Source: Cyclobacteriaceae bacterium (GTDB lineage Bacteria > Bacteroidota > Bacteroidia > Cytophagales > Cyclobacteriaceae). From it: 64,000 bases of DNA. The stretch spans positions 62,001-126,000 of the forward strand of contig JAEUUA010000020.1 of NCBI GenBank assembly GCA_016787755.1, written 5' to 3'. The position numbers and the translations under genes are program-made. The notes under the pieces are model-generated. The model saw nothing but the letters and a program-made list of their open reading frames with translations, had not been told where the DNA came from and made no database searches. Below, in pieces: positions 19,366-28,899 of the stretch (position 1 is its first letter; each line of letters begins with the position of its first letter).

Positions 19366-19824
19366 ATGGCTGCACAACTTCCTGATCTTATCTGGATTGA
19401 TGGGAAACAAATGGATCTATATTCCAATCCATTGGAACTTTATTGGGGTCAACTTAATAAGCGACCCAATTTTCAAACTTCACCCGATTGCAAGCGAGGT
19501 TACATTGCTACCTGGGAAATCCGTAATGAAATTCTTTCGCTTACCCACGTTGAAGCGAAAATTAGAAAGAGTTATTTTTTATTCTGGAAGAAAATTATTT
19601 CGTACTCGTTGAAGATGCTTTTTAAGAAGGCAGGTGATCGATCGGTTACAGCCACCTGGGTTGCAGGCAAACTGCGAATCCCGCAAGGCAATAGAACTTT
19701 GTATGTAGATGAAGGCTATGAATCCAGGTTTGAATGCGAAATGATAATCACCATACAAAAAGCAAAAGTGTTAAAGACCGTAGTGATTGATTATACTAAG
19801 CAAGAACTTGTTGTAGCTGGGTAG
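19366..19824 (+). CDS. Hypothetical protein
   Basis: 152 residues, no signal peptide. The start at 19366 (MAAQLPDLIWIDGKQMDLYS) is preferred to an overlapping alternative frame beginning at 19331. There are recognisable repeats of aromatic residues, a Lys/Phe-rich middle (KSYFLFWKKIISYSLKMLFKK) and a beta-rich end (LRIPQGNRTLYVDEGYES). The general pattern resembles small Bacteroidota hypothetical proteins, with no assigned function. It is monocistronic. Confidence 0.5.
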   Translation: MAAQLPDLIWIDGKQMDLYSNPLELYWGQLNKRPNFQTSPDCKRGYIATWEIRNEILSLTHVEAKIRKSYFLFWKKIISYSLKMLFKKAGDRSVTATWVAGKLRIPQGNRTLYVDEGYESRFECEMIITIQKAKVLKTVVIDYTKQELVVAG

Positions 19825-19977
19825 GTTAAGAGGTGTCAAATGCCTAAAACGCAATTCAATCCTCTCCCAAAATTTTTTTGAACTAAATAGCAACACCTAT
19901 TTTCCCTCTCCCAGGGAAGGGGGTGATTAAGTTTGTACTGAATATTAGTGATGTATGGGTGAGGGATCTTGAACGTT

Positions 19978-20388
19978 TCACTCATCTTTAACAATCTCTC
20001 CATAGTCAAGAAACAGTTCTTCACCACGTTTAATATCTCGCGTGGCTTCAAAATAATTTCCTTCTTCTACGGAAGTAAGATTAGGTGTGTCGGAGTGATT
20101 TAAGAAGAGAGAAAGATCTATTTTCTTAAATCCGTGATCGGGAACAAAGTAATTATCCTTATCATACAAGCAGAAGTTTTCAATCAGCTGTTTAGCATGT
20201 ATGGGTAAGGATTCAACTTCCTGTCTTGTGAGGGTAACCCAGTGATCATTTTTATCGGGCTTGCTAAACATAGCCCTGCATCCCTTCTCAATATTGCGAA
20301 GGGCAAATACTCCAATGCCTGCGACAGGGGAGGGTCTGAGCGCGACAAAGGTGTTATTAATCAATTCATTCAGTAATTGTTCTTTCAT
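19978..20388 (-). CDS. SET domain protein
   Basis: 136 residues, essentially a bare SET domain. The N-terminal RPSPVAGIGVFALRNIEKGC corresponds to the GxG SAM-binding motif. LSLFLNHSDTPNLTS corresponds to the NHS/C motif, and ATRDIKRGEELFLDYGE carries the catalytic-site GEELxxDY. SET domains transfer methyl groups from SAM to lysines; bacterial targets are mostly unknown. It is divergent from the serine hydrolase gene. Confidence 0.8.
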   Translation of the reverse strand: MKEQLLNELINNTFVALRPSPVAGIGVFALRNIEKGCRAMFSKPDKNDHWVTLTRQEVESLPIHAKQLIENFCLYDKDNYFVPDHGFKKIDLSLFLNHSDTPNLTSVEEGNYFEATRDIKRGEELFLDYGEIVKDE

Positions 20389-20486
20389 GGTTTACGTATC
20401 CGAAAATAGTTCTCAAAAATACAGTTAAATAGAATCTTGTTTGGCACCATACGCCTATCTTTATTCTCTCACATTTAACGAATACT

Positions 20487-22811
20487 ATGAATCGCGTTAA
20501 GATTACCATCCTCCTAGTACTTCTTACCTCCGGACTATTCGCGCAAAGCGCATTGCCCCGCAGCACACCCGAAGCGGAAGGAGTTTCATCCCAACACATT
20601 CTTAATTTTTTAGATGCCGCTGCTGCGAGCGACCATGAATTTCATAGCATGATGATTGTGCGCCATGGAAAGGTAATAGCGGAAGGTTGGTGGAATCCCT
20701 ATCGCCCTGACTTGCCGCATACGATGTACTCAGTGAGTAAAAGCTTTACAGCAACTGCCATTGGATTTGCTGTTGCTGAAAAAAAGATTTCTGTTGAGGA
20801 TAAAGTTGTTTCATTTTTTCCGAAAGAGGCTCCAAACTATATTGATCCTAATCTTGCTTTCCTGCGCATAAAAGATTTGCTGAGTATGACTGCCGGGCAA
20901 CAGCCTGATCCCACCGGACCGGTAGTGATCAGTGATAATTGGGCACGCACCTTTTTAAACACACCCATTCTTCATCAACCGGGTTCCGAATTTTTGTATA
21001 ACAGCGCGGCTACGTACATGCTTAGCGCGATTGTTCAACAGGTGACCGGACAAAAAGTACTTGATTATTTGAAGCCACGATTATTTCAACCGCTCGGCAT
21101 TGAAGGCATCGATTGGGAAGTAAGCCCACAAGGCGTGAACACAGGCGGGTGGGGATTACGATTAAAAACCGAAGACATGGCAAAGTTCGGTCAGTTGTTT
21201 TTACAAAAGGGAGTTTGGAAAGGGAAACAGATTTTACCGACCACTTGGATCGAAGAAGCTTCTACTATCAAGATCATGCAACACCCAAAAGCCACGCAAG
21301 CCGAGAAAGATTCCAGCGATTGGTTGCAAGGCTATGGTTATCAAATGTGGCGCAGTCGTAATAATTCATATCGGGGGGATGGCGCTTTTGGGCAATACAT
21401 TTTGGTGCTGCCTGAGAAAGATGCGGTGATTATTATCACGTCCGAAACAGCAAACATGCAAACAGAATTGAACTTGGTTTGGAAGTATTTGTTGCCGGCT
21501 TTTCAGGATAAGAAATTAGCCAGCTATGCGAAAGTCGCTAAGCAATTGAAGACGCGGCTTGCATCACTTGCTTTGCCAATACCTGTTACTGTTCCCAATG
21601 CTGCGCTCGAAAGTAAACTTGAAGGCAAAACGTTTGCTACTATAGGCCCTGACCGGGAATTAGAAAGCTTTGCACTAAACTTTACGAATGACATCTGTCG
21701 CTTAACGCTGAATACAGATTCTATTGTTCATCAAATCAACTTTGGTTCCGGCAAGTGGGTGCAAGGCACTACTACCAAATATGGACCGTATCTGGTAGCA
21801 GGTGCACAAACCAATCGCAAGGGGTTGGCACCTTTCAAAACAGAAACCAGTTACCGATGGGTAGATGAGAAAACAGTAGAGCTTAAACTGCGCTATATTG
21901 AAAGTCCGCACACAGAAACAATTGCGGGCACATTTGATGGCGATAATGCTACACTTACATTTACAAACTCGTTCAACAAATCCATACGAACCTATAAAGC
22001 TGTTCCTAAAGTTGTGCGTGCCAATGCACCGCAATTAATTATTCGGGGTGATGATATGGGCTATTCGCATTCAGGCAATTTGGCCCTCATTCAATCCTAT
22101 CAGAAAGGCATTGAAACTTCCATTGAAGTGATTGTACCCTCACCTTGGTTCCCAGAATCCGTGAAGATGTTACAGCAAAATCCCAGGGTAGACGTAGGCT
22201 TGCACTTTGCCATCACCAGTGAGTGGGATAATGTAAAGTGGCGCCCTCTTACGGATTGTCCAAGTTTAAAAAATGAAGACGGCTATTTCTATCCCATGCT
22301 TTTCAAAAACAAATTCTATCCCGGACAGGCCGTAATGGATCATACCTACACGTTGGAGGACATTGAAAAGGAAATGCGTGCGCAGATTGAGTTGGCCATA
22401 AAATACATTCCTAGGTTAAGCCACATCTCCGGGCACATGGGCAGTTTAGCATTTGCACCTGAAGTAAAAGCATTGGCACTTAAAGTGGCTGCCGAATATA
22501 AATTACCTGTTGTAGATGCACAATCAACTTTTATTGCCTACACGGGTTTTGATTTTAGAAACAAGACTACCGAAGAGCGCATGGATGGATTTATTGCCAT
22601 GCTCGATAAATTGGAAGATGGTAAGACCTATGTGTTTGTAGAACACCCGGGGCTTGATGATGCGGAGTTGCGTGCCATCTCACACTTTGGGTATGAAGAT
22701 GTAGCGCAAGGTCGCCAAGATGTAACTACCATTTTTACCAGTGAAAAAGTAAAGGCTGCTATTATTAAGAAAGGAGTGAAACTGGTGAGTTATATGGAGG
22801 CGTTGAAGTAG
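20487..22811 (+). CDS. Fusion of class C beta-lactamase-like serine hydrolase and ChbG/YdjC-type deacetylase
   Basis: 774 residues with signal peptide MNRVKITILLVLLTSGLFAQ. Residues ~25-400 are a class C beta-lactamase/esterase domain: SxxK nucleophile in YSVSKSFTATA, tyrosine motif in YNSAATYML, and a third motif region near RGDGAFGQY. A beta-rich linker follows. The last ~260 residues are a ChbG/YdjC-family carbohydrate deacetylase: IIRGDDMGYSHSGNLALIQS has the metal-binding DD, and VDVGLHFAI and SHISGHMGSLAF supply the conserved histidines. The family removes acetyl groups from chitooligosaccharides or related sugars. The fusion suggests hydrolysis and deacetylation of the same periplasmic glycan or peptidoglycan fragment; that is inference. 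Confidence 0.8.
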   Translation: MNRVKITILLVLLTSGLFAQSALPRSTPEAEGVSSQHILNFLDAAAASDHEFHSMMIVRHGKVIAEGWWNPYRPDLPHTMYSVSKSFTATAIGFAVAEKKISVEDKVVSFFPKEAPNYIDPNLAFLRIKDLLSMTAGQQPDPTGPVVISDNWARTFLNTPILHQPGSEFLYNSAATYMLSAIVQQVTGQKVLDYLKPRLFQPLGIEGIDWEVSPQGVNTGGWGLRLKTEDMAKFGQLFLQKGVWKGKQILPTTWIEEASTIKIMQHPKATQAEKDSSDWLQGYGYQMWRSRNNSYRGDGAFGQYILVLPEKDAVIIITSETANMQTELNLVWKYLLPAFQDKKLASYAKVAKQLKTRLASLALPIPVTVPNAALESKLEGKTFATIGPDRELESFALNFTNDICRLTLNTDSIVHQINFGSGKWVQGTTTKYGPYLVAGAQTNRKGLAPFKTETSYRWVDEKTVELKLRYIESPHTETIAGTFDGDNATLTFTNSFNKSIRTYKAVPKVVRANAPQLIIRGDDMGYSHSGNLALIQSYQKGIETSIEVIVPSPWFPESVKMLQQNPRVDVGLHFAITSEWDNVKWRPLTDCPSLKNEDGYFYPMLFKNKFYPGQAVMDHTYTLEDIEKEMRAQIELAIKYIPRLSHISGHMGSLAFAPEVKALALKVAAEYKLPVVDAQSTFIAYTGFDFRNKTTEERMDGFIAMLDKLEDGKTYVFVEHPGLDDAELRAISHFGYEDVAQGRQDVTTIFTSEKVKAAIIKKGVKLVSYMEALK

Positions 22812-23162
22812 AGATAGTTAACAACGATTCAAATGCTAACTCCCTATGTATTCAGTGCCGTGAATTGCAAGGCTTAAAAAATTAACCAAAGTGAATGATA
22901 GGTTGCTTGGCATTCTTAGGAACTCTTTACCGAACGAATATTGCTACTTTTGATGTGGGTGATATAAGCGGCCTGATTGTAGTTTTCAGAGAGCACTTAT
23001 ATTTTTCTTATTGTCATTGTTGAGGCACTGATAATTACATTTACACAGATTTAGAAAAATATACAAGGCAATCCTTTGAATGGATCAATAAGGGGAATGT
23101 TAATACGAATTAGTTAAAGCAAACTATTATTTTTAACTTATACCAAGTTAATGTAATGGGGT
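22812..23162. other. 351-bp intergenic region without a recognised gene
   Basis: AT-rich spacer between two plus-strand genes. I see no tRNA, terminator-grade hairpin or coding remnant. The final part presumably holds the promoter of the lipoprotein gene at 23,163. Confidence 0.4.
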
Positions 23163-24086
23163 GTGAAATCCTTTGCGATCCGATATGTGGTAATGGCCGC
23201 GGCTTTGATCCTGCATGCTTGTGAGAACACTTTAAGCGATAAATCCACATCTCTAAAATCCAAAAAACCGATTAAAAAAATCATGGAGACAACCCACGAT
23301 GCCTATGACAACGAAGGCACAATGGCATTCAAATCTGAAACATCCATGCACTCAGCAATAACCCGATCTTTTTTTGATAAGAATAGTAATGTGATTTCAA
23401 AGCAGATTTTTGATTATAAAGGCGTCCCTCAATGGCGACTTTTATACAAGTATGATTCCAGAGGAAATACCCTAGAAGCAAGTGTGTATCAATATAGTGA
23501 GGTATTGCTAAGCAAGCGCCTGAATAAATTTGACGATACTAATAAATTGATTGAAAGTTCTGTGCTGGATGGCAGGGGAGAAGTTGCGAGTAAAATTGTT
23601 ATTCAGCCCGAAGTGAATGACGGGCAATTTGTTACTACCTATAGGGCCACACCTGCTGGCTTTATTAAAACGATGGAATGTATTCTCAATAAAGCACGGG
23701 ATACACTGGAGTTTGTGCAGTTCAATAATCAATCATTGATCCGGAAAGTAAGTCATCAGTACGACAACACAAATCGAATTGAAACCACTGAAGATAAGGT
23801 CATAGAAAAGGTGAGACACATCACGCACTATAAGTATGATGAGCGGAATAATGTGAATGAGCGCGTGAAACTGGATGGTAGTTTACTCATCCTTTCAAGA
23901 GAATCATTTACGTATGATGATAAGAATAATCTTGCCGAAATCAAAACCTATGGAATCATGGGCAGTCTGGTAGACCTGATTAGTTACATCTACGAGTATG
24001 ATAAAGAATCCAATTGGACCAAGCGAATTACTTACGAAAACAAAACTCCGGTAACGGTGACACTACGACAAATTGAATATTATTAA
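23163..24086 (+). CDS. Lipoprotein with YD-repeat-like beta segments
   Basis: 307 residues starting at GTG 23163. The signal peptide ends at the lipobox ILHAC. The body contains repeated units of the pattern Y-[DE]-x-x-[GN]-[NR]: YKYDSRGNTLEASVY, FDDTNKLIESSVL, YKYDERNNVNERVKL, FTYDDKNNLAEIKTY and YEYDKESNWTKRITY. These resemble the YD/RHS-like repeats of secreted Bacteroidota proteins and probably form a beta structure on the outer membrane. No toxin tip or enzymatic domain is visible. Confidence 0.65.
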   Translation: MKSFAIRYVVMAAALILHACENTLSDKSTSLKSKKPIKKIMETTHDAYDNEGTMAFKSETSMHSAITRSFFDKNSNVISKQIFDYKGVPQWRLLYKYDSRGNTLEASVYQYSEVLLSKRLNKFDDTNKLIESSVLDGRGEVASKIVIQPEVNDGQFVTTYRATPAGFIKTMECILNKARDTLEFVQFNNQSLIRKVSHQYDNTNRIETTEDKVIEKVRHITHYKYDERNNVNERVKLDGSLLILSRESFTYDDKNNLAEIKTYGIMGSLVDLISYIYEYDKESNWTKRITYENKTPVTVTLRQIEYY

Positions 24087-24343
24087 AACGATTCGGTCCT
24101 TATAAAGTACAAATCCTAATAACTATCAAAATAGAACTTTTGATTTTTCAGCCTCCTTGTTCAAAATCTATTGCTATCCCTCTCATCCATTTTGTCACTA
24201 AATTAGATAGGATAGCCACCAGGAGTCTTATTAAAAATCCAAAGCCTGAACCTATGCTGGCATACCAATTAATGTCCCAAAGCCAAGTAATGCGCGTAAT
24301 TTAACCGGGTGTTTCCTGAGATGTGAACCATATTCAGAGAAAA

Positions 24344-25210
24344 TTATGGTTTATCGCCAACAGCCACCACCATTTCGCACGGACCTACAAAACCTTTTTC
24401 TGATTCAAATTTCTTTAATTCTTCTTCGATTTCCTCCCACACTAATTTCTTTTCATTGTCAGATAGACTACTCATCATTTGATGCAACGCACCAAAAGAT
24501 TCTTTTTCAAATCGTACGCATTCACCTGCAGTTTGGAGTTCCAGTGGTGAGTCAACAAGCACAGATTGAACGTTTACAAATCCGGCTTGAGTAAATGCTT
24601 TTTCAATTGCTCCCTCTGCTCCTAAACTAAAGGGTCCTGGTTGTCCGGGCAGAGGCGGTGGCAGCTTTGCTCGATTGCGTATAATAGAAACAGGTACAGA
24701 GAAAAATTTATTCTTTTCAGGGGTCGAGTACACAATGGCAGCTACCTTTCCACCTCGTTTAAGTACTCGTAGCATTTCCTTTAGGGCTTTTTGCTGATCG
24801 GGGAAATAGATGAGACCAACTCTTGAAATTACGGCATCAAATGTTTCATTTTCGAGGATCAGATTTTCACCGTCCATAACTTTAGTTTCCACATTATTTA
24901 TACCGGCTTGCTCCGCCATTTGTTTAGCATACGCCAGGATATTGGGTGAGATGTCAGTCGCTAATACATACCCTGTAGTTCCCACTATTTTGGCAGTTGT
25001 AATAGATTGTTCACCTGCCCCCGCTGCAATATCCAGAACGTGAGAGCCCGCAGAGATGCTTGCCATTTCCAGCATTTTATTGGTGGCTTTGCCGAGCCAT
25101 TTGTTAAGTGTAGGACTCCACCGATACCATGCCTGGGCTGCTGTTTGCCATTGGTCATGAGTAGTCTTCTTGTATTTGATGGGGTCAAATTGAGGGATTG
25201 TTGGTTGCAT
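24344..25210 (-). CDS. Class I SAM-dependent methyltransferase (UbiE-like)
   Basis: 288 residues. Motif I is VLDIAAGAGEQSI. LATDISPNILAYAKQMA gives the acidic residue that binds the SAM ribose, and FDAVISRVGLIYFPDQQKALKEMLRVLKRGGK is typical of UbiE/COQ5-like enzymes. The substrate is unknown. It is the last of a minus-strand group (AraC fusion, nitrilase, DinB, methyltransferase), 141 nt after the DinB gene. Confidence 0.85.
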   Translation of the reverse strand: MQPTIPQFDPIKYKKTTHDQWQTAAQAWYRWSPTLNKWLGKATNKMLEMASISAGSHVLDIAAGAGEQSITTAKIVGTTGYVLATDISPNILAYAKQMAEQAGINNVETKVMDGENLILENETFDAVISRVGLIYFPDQQKALKEMLRVLKRGGKVAAIVYSTPEKNKFFSVPVSIIRNRAKLPPPLPGQPGPFSLGAEGAIEKAFTQAGFVNVQSVLVDSPLELQTAGECVRFEKESFGALHQMMSSLSDNEKKLVWEEIEEELKKFESEKGFVGPCEMVVAVGDKP

Positions 25211-25351
25211 AGTAGTTATGTTAAAAGTGAAAGTTTATTCAACATTAATTTTTTTAAAGTCCAGGTGATAGACTACCTTATTTTAAATGATTCCTTGTGA
25301 AGGAATATCTTGCTCTTAAAAAAAATTTTATTAACCATAAACAAGTCTAGA

Positions 25352-25855
25352 CTACTTATTTAAGGTAGCCTTTATTTTTGCCAGATGATGGAAGCTATGA
25401 CGAAGCGCATGATCTTCGATAAAAAACTGTGCGGTAAGCGGTGCATCTGCATTTAATGAGATGGTTGCTGAGTTTTCAAGGTCTTGATCTGTAAAAGCGC
25501 TCACAGCTTCTGCTGCTAAATTTCCATTAAGTTTTAGTAATTCAAGGGTCACTTCTTTTCCTGCGTTTGCATATTCCACGGCATGATCTGCGTTCATTTT
25601 ATTGATAACTTCCTCCGTTACCCCAACGATGGGTTTCTTTGAGGCAAGCATCCGTGCCAGTTCAATCTCCACGGGATAAGAACTTGCCACATGATGAACG
25701 ACCACACCTACCGTTCGGCCATCGCCAGCAACAGGGGTTTGCCACTCTTTCTCTGTCAATTTTTCTGTGAAGTCTGCAAGCGCATGGGCTCCTTGTAAAA
25801 TGCGGTCTGCCAGTAAGTTTGCTCTATCATTGGTGGTTGCTGTTGCCTGCTTCAT
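25352..25855 (-). CDS. DinB-like four-helix protein
   Basis: 167 residues. The conserved histidines of the DinB/YfiT metal-binding four-helix bundle are visible in VVHHVASSYPVEIE and EDHALRHSFHHLAKIKATL. Such proteins are often metal-dependent thiol transferases or S-transferases, or have no known activity. The gene starts 11 nt after the nitrilase stop, so the two are very likely cotranscribed. Confidence 0.75.
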   Translation of the reverse strand: MKQATATTNDRANLLADRILQGAHALADFTEKLTEKEWQTPVAGDGRTVGVVVHHVASSYPVEIELARMLASKKPIVGVTEEVINKMNADHAVEYANAGKEVTLELLKLNGNLAAEAVSAFTDQDLENSATISLNADAPLTAQFFIEDHALRHSFHHLAKIKATLNK

Positions 25856-25866
25856 ATCTTTCTTTT

Positions 25867-26784
25867 TTAATTGTTTGTGTTCACTGAAAAATTAAAAACA
25901 TCTGGTCGGGAATAATGGCCAACCACATCGAACATTCTTTTTGCTTCGGTAATTTCATTGAGGCTTATTTCAGCATATAAGATGCCTTCCTGTGCTTCTA
26001 AAGGCCCCGCGATCATTTGCCCTTTTGGGTTGATGATGCAGCTGTTTCCTGGATTGATCCAGTCCCGATCTTCTGGATACAATTTCTTAAAATCATAGGT
26101 ATCAGGAATATCAGCTTTTCGCAATGCCATGCACGTGCTGACAACGAATACCCCGCCCTCCCTCGCAATGTGTTGCATCGATTGCAGCCAGTTTGGACTC
26201 TTATCCCAAGTAGGCGAAACAAGTATTTGAGCTCCTGTTTCATACACTGCATTTCTGGCTAATGGCATATAATTTTCCCAACATATCAATCCAGCAATTT
26301 TGCCGGCAGGAGTACTGTAGCTCTTAAAGGTTGATCCGTCACCTTGAGCCCAAATTAATCGTTCGCCTCCTGTTGGAATTAATTTCCTATGCTTACCTAG
26401 GATGTTGCCTGCCTCACTGATAAACAGTAAACTATTGAATAAGCTTGTTCCACTGGTTTCCACATTGCGTTCATGCATTCCCATGACCACACTTATTGCT
26501 GCTTTTCTGGCAGCTTCGCAAAGTCTATGAGTTGAATCATCCGGAACAGAGACCGCATTTTCTACAAGTTGAACATATAGCTCATTTAGTTCTGCTCCCC
26601 GGCTGTTAGGGATGAGCCATACCCAATCAGGGTACCCAGAAATAAATACCTCTGGGAAGACGATTAATTTAGCTCCGTGTTCTCCGGCTTCAAGAATGGC
26701 TTTGCATGCCTTGTCAATTGTTTTTTCCTTATTCAAAAAAACAGGTGATATCTGTGCCGCTGCAATTTTCGTTTTCTTCGTCAT
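25867..26784 (-). CDS. Nitrilase family carbon-nitrogen hydrolase
   Basis: 305 residues. The catalytic triad is readable: Glu in IVFPEVFISGYPDWVW, Lys in GKHRKLIPTGGERLIWAQGD, and Cys in AGLICWENYMPLAR. The WxxGD(G) and CWENYMPL signatures match true nitrilases (branch 1) rather than amidases. The enzyme would hydrolyse nitriles to carboxylic acids and ammonia. No nitrile-producing gene is adjacent. The AraC-type fusion gene upstream on the same strand may regulate it. Confidence 0.88.
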   Translation of the reverse strand: MTKKTKIAAAQISPVFLNKEKTIDKACKAILEAGEHGAKLIVFPEVFISGYPDWVWLIPNSRGAELNELYVQLVENAVSVPDDSTHRLCEAARKAAISVVMGMHERNVETSGTSLFNSLLFISEAGNILGKHRKLIPTGGERLIWAQGDGSTFKSYSTPAGKIAGLICWENYMPLARNAVYETGAQILVSPTWDKSPNWLQSMQHIAREGGVFVVSTCMALRKADIPDTYDFKKLYPEDRDWINPGNSCIINPKGQMIAGPLEAQEGILYAEISLNEITEAKRMFDVVGHYSRPDVFNFSVNTNN

Positions 26785-26903
26785 GCGCTGGGTGGTTAAA
26801 ATGTGAAAACCTTATGATGTAAATTTGCAACCCTTTTCACCGACCTAATTTCACAATTGAGTCAATTACTGAAACAATTGATTCAAATTGCTTTTATCGG
26901 TGT

Positions 26904-27971
26904 TTAGGCTAGTTGTGCAGCGAATTCTGTAGGGGAAATCCCAAATCTTTTCCGGAATGCACGTGTAAAGTAGGTGGGGCTATTAAACCCGGATTCATAC
27001 GCGATTTCAGCAACTGTCTTCTCACCTTCTTTAAGGGGGTCTAGGGTTTTTTGAAATCGAAATTCCTGAATGAGTTGGTTTGGAGCCAAGCCGGTAAGCG
27101 ACTTAATTTTGCGATATGCCTGAGATTTACTGAAACGTAATGCAGCGGTTAAGCGCTCACTGTTAAATTTTGACTGAGTCAATGTTGAGCATAATATCAC
27201 AGAAAGCTCAAGAGCCAGGGCGAGTTCTTCATTTTTTACGATTGTAAAACTATTTTTTGAAAGAGTAGATGTTGGGAGTTCTTTCGTTACCAACCTGTGT
27301 GACGCTTCATCCAGGTAGACCTTTTTGGACAAGCCCAGTGCACACAATGCGTTGACTTTTTTCTTAGTTTCTTCAAACATCGTGTCACCCTGTTCATCAA
27401 CGGGTCGTCCGCTAGCCATCCCCATACTATATTCGATCCTCTCCCCAGACACATCCAGAAGTGTTTTCATTGAATTGACAAACGAGATGGCATCTGAAGC
27501 AAAGACGAATGAAATTAAGATGTTGTTATTGGGTTCATATATGAGCGCTCCATTGTGCTGTTTTAATAATTTATGAATCTTTTCAATAATAAGATCTTGA
27601 TTTCCTGAAAAACTCACCAGATTCATAAGAAGTAAGGTACGATATCCTGTATCCAAATCACCTGATGGGGTATAGGCTAAGTCGTTCACATCTTTGCCAA
27701 CGCCCATAAATAAATTGTATTCATTATCCGACACTTCGATAATGTTACAAGCCGTATTTCCGTGTGATTGTTTATGCACTTGATGACACGCTTCCTTGTT
27801 CGGGCCTTTCATTAAGCAGAAGAGCGTTTTGGCTTCTTCATTCACCCAGTATTTTAATTGGGTTACCCCGAATTTTTCCTGAACGGCCAAATCTTCCATG
27901 TGCGCCTTCACTACATCTTCCACCGAAAATGTGTCAGAGTCTACAGTATGAATGTCCATGTATAAGGGCAT
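26904..27971 (-). CDS. DUF4242 / nucleotidyl-cyclase-like / AraC-type regulator fusion
   Basis: 355 residues with three parts. Residues ~1-92 (MPLYMDIHTVDSDTFSVEDV, KYWVNEEAKTLFCLMKGP) match the small DUF4242/nickel-binding-like ferredoxin fold. Residues ~105-240 (LLLMNLVSFSGNQDLIIEKI, IEYSMGMASGRPVDEQGD) resemble a class III cyclase/GGDEF-like fold, but the metal-binding aspartates are missing, so it is probably a sensor. The C-terminal ~90 residues are an AraC helix-turn-helix pair ending in TVAEIAYESGFNSPTYFTRA. It probably controls the nitrilase-DinB-methyltransferase group located directly downstream. Confidence 0.75.
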   Translation of the reverse strand: MPLYMDIHTVDSDTFSVEDVVKAHMEDLAVQEKFGVTQLKYWVNEEAKTLFCLMKGPNKEACHQVHKQSHGNTACNIIEVSDNEYNLFMGVGKDVNDLAYTPSGDLDTGYRTLLLMNLVSFSGNQDLIIEKIHKLLKQHNGALIYEPNNNILISFVFASDAISFVNSMKTLLDVSGERIEYSMGMASGRPVDEQGDTMFEETKKKVNALCALGLSKKVYLDEASHRLVTKELPTSTLSKNSFTIVKNEELALALELSVILCSTLTQSKFNSERLTAALRFSKSQAYRKIKSLTGLAPNQLIQEFRFQKTLDPLKEGEKTVAEIAYESGFNSPTYFTRAFRKRFGISPTEFAAQLA

Positions 27972-28081
27972 AGTCTCTGTTATTACGGTTGCTTAAGTAT
28001 GCCTATGTATCTGACGGAATCTACCACTGTGATTTGAAGCTGTACAAGCAATTATCAGTGGAAAAGAATATCAATCATCTT

Positions 28082-28501
28082 CTACCCGCGAAAATCTATA
28101 GAAAAGAACTCTTTTACTTTTGCCACTACTTGATTTAAGGTCATACTATCCGCAGTTTCTACGGATTTCAATTTAGTGGATAATTTTCCATTGCTCCCAA
28201 TCTTATCTTTTAGTTTTAATTTTATTTCGGCAGGTCCAAAAACATATAATTCATCTGAATTAATAATTTGTTCTAAAACTTGAGTTAGAAATTTATCAAT
28301 CTGATTTTTCTTTCTTTCATCAAAGCTCTTTTCATTGCTGATATGACTGCTTCCCATGAAGGTTCCCTTGTCACCTTCAGATTGGTGATAAATCCGATTT
28401 TCAATATCGGATTCAATTTCTGTTACGTGTTCTTTTCCACCCGATAATGTAACGATAATCGCCCTGGAAGTGTCAATCCAAATTCCTGTTTGCTTCTTCA
28501 T
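28082..28501 (-). CDS. Hypothetical protein, possibly eRF1/host-attachment-like fold
   Basis: 139 residues. The N-terminus TGIWIDTSRAIIVTLSGG and the later DELYVFGPAEIKLKLKDKI resemble the beta-alpha core of eRF1-domain-like or bacterial 'host attachment' proteins; this resemblance is weak. It is highly charged, has no membrane segment and is monocistronic. The function is unknown. Confidence 0.5.
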   Translation of the reverse strand: MKKQTGIWIDTSRAIIVTLSGGKEHVTEIESDIENRIYHQSEGDKGTFMGSSHISNEKSFDERKKNQIDKFLTQVLEQIINSDELYVFGPAEIKLKLKDKIGSNGKLSTKLKSVETADSMTLNQVVAKVKEFFSIDFRG

Positions 28502-28899
28502 ACTACGTTATTTTTTTATACTCTTAATAAGTTGCTGTTGTTGGTAAAATGGGTATTTGAAATTTACTTTTTCCTACCCTGGTTACAATTCTTATTTCGC
28601 ATTTCCTTAATATACGCAAATAATTCAAGAGAATTTACTAATTAAGGGGTCTTATTTATTCTGTTGCCAGGTCTTACGCCCGTCTTGCGACCTGCCAAAC
28701 TTGTTTAGCTTAACCCTAAGGAATATTAAATCCAAAAAAGCAGTCACAAGGAGTTAACCGCAATGGGAGGGAAGTTCGTGGACAGCGATGACAGGATGGT
28801 TAGCACTAAACTCTTCCCATCACCATCGGGCAGGGCAAAAGAACTTAACATTTTCGCGAAAGTGTCTGCGAACCGAAGAATCACCGCGATCGCCAATTC
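28502..28899. other. 398-bp intergenic region without a recognised gene
   Basis: Spacer between two minus-strand genes. The right half is more GC-rich than the left and is not coding in a convincing frame. No RNA gene or repeat family member was recognised. Confidence 0.4.

Noticed and set aside
19331..19612. Alternative frame upstream of the hypothetical gene at 19,366
   Set aside because: It overlaps the longer, more coding-like frame and has an atypical composition.
22812..23162. tRNA or small RNA gene
   Set aside because: No cloverleaf, T-loop sequence or strong hairpin could be found by eye.
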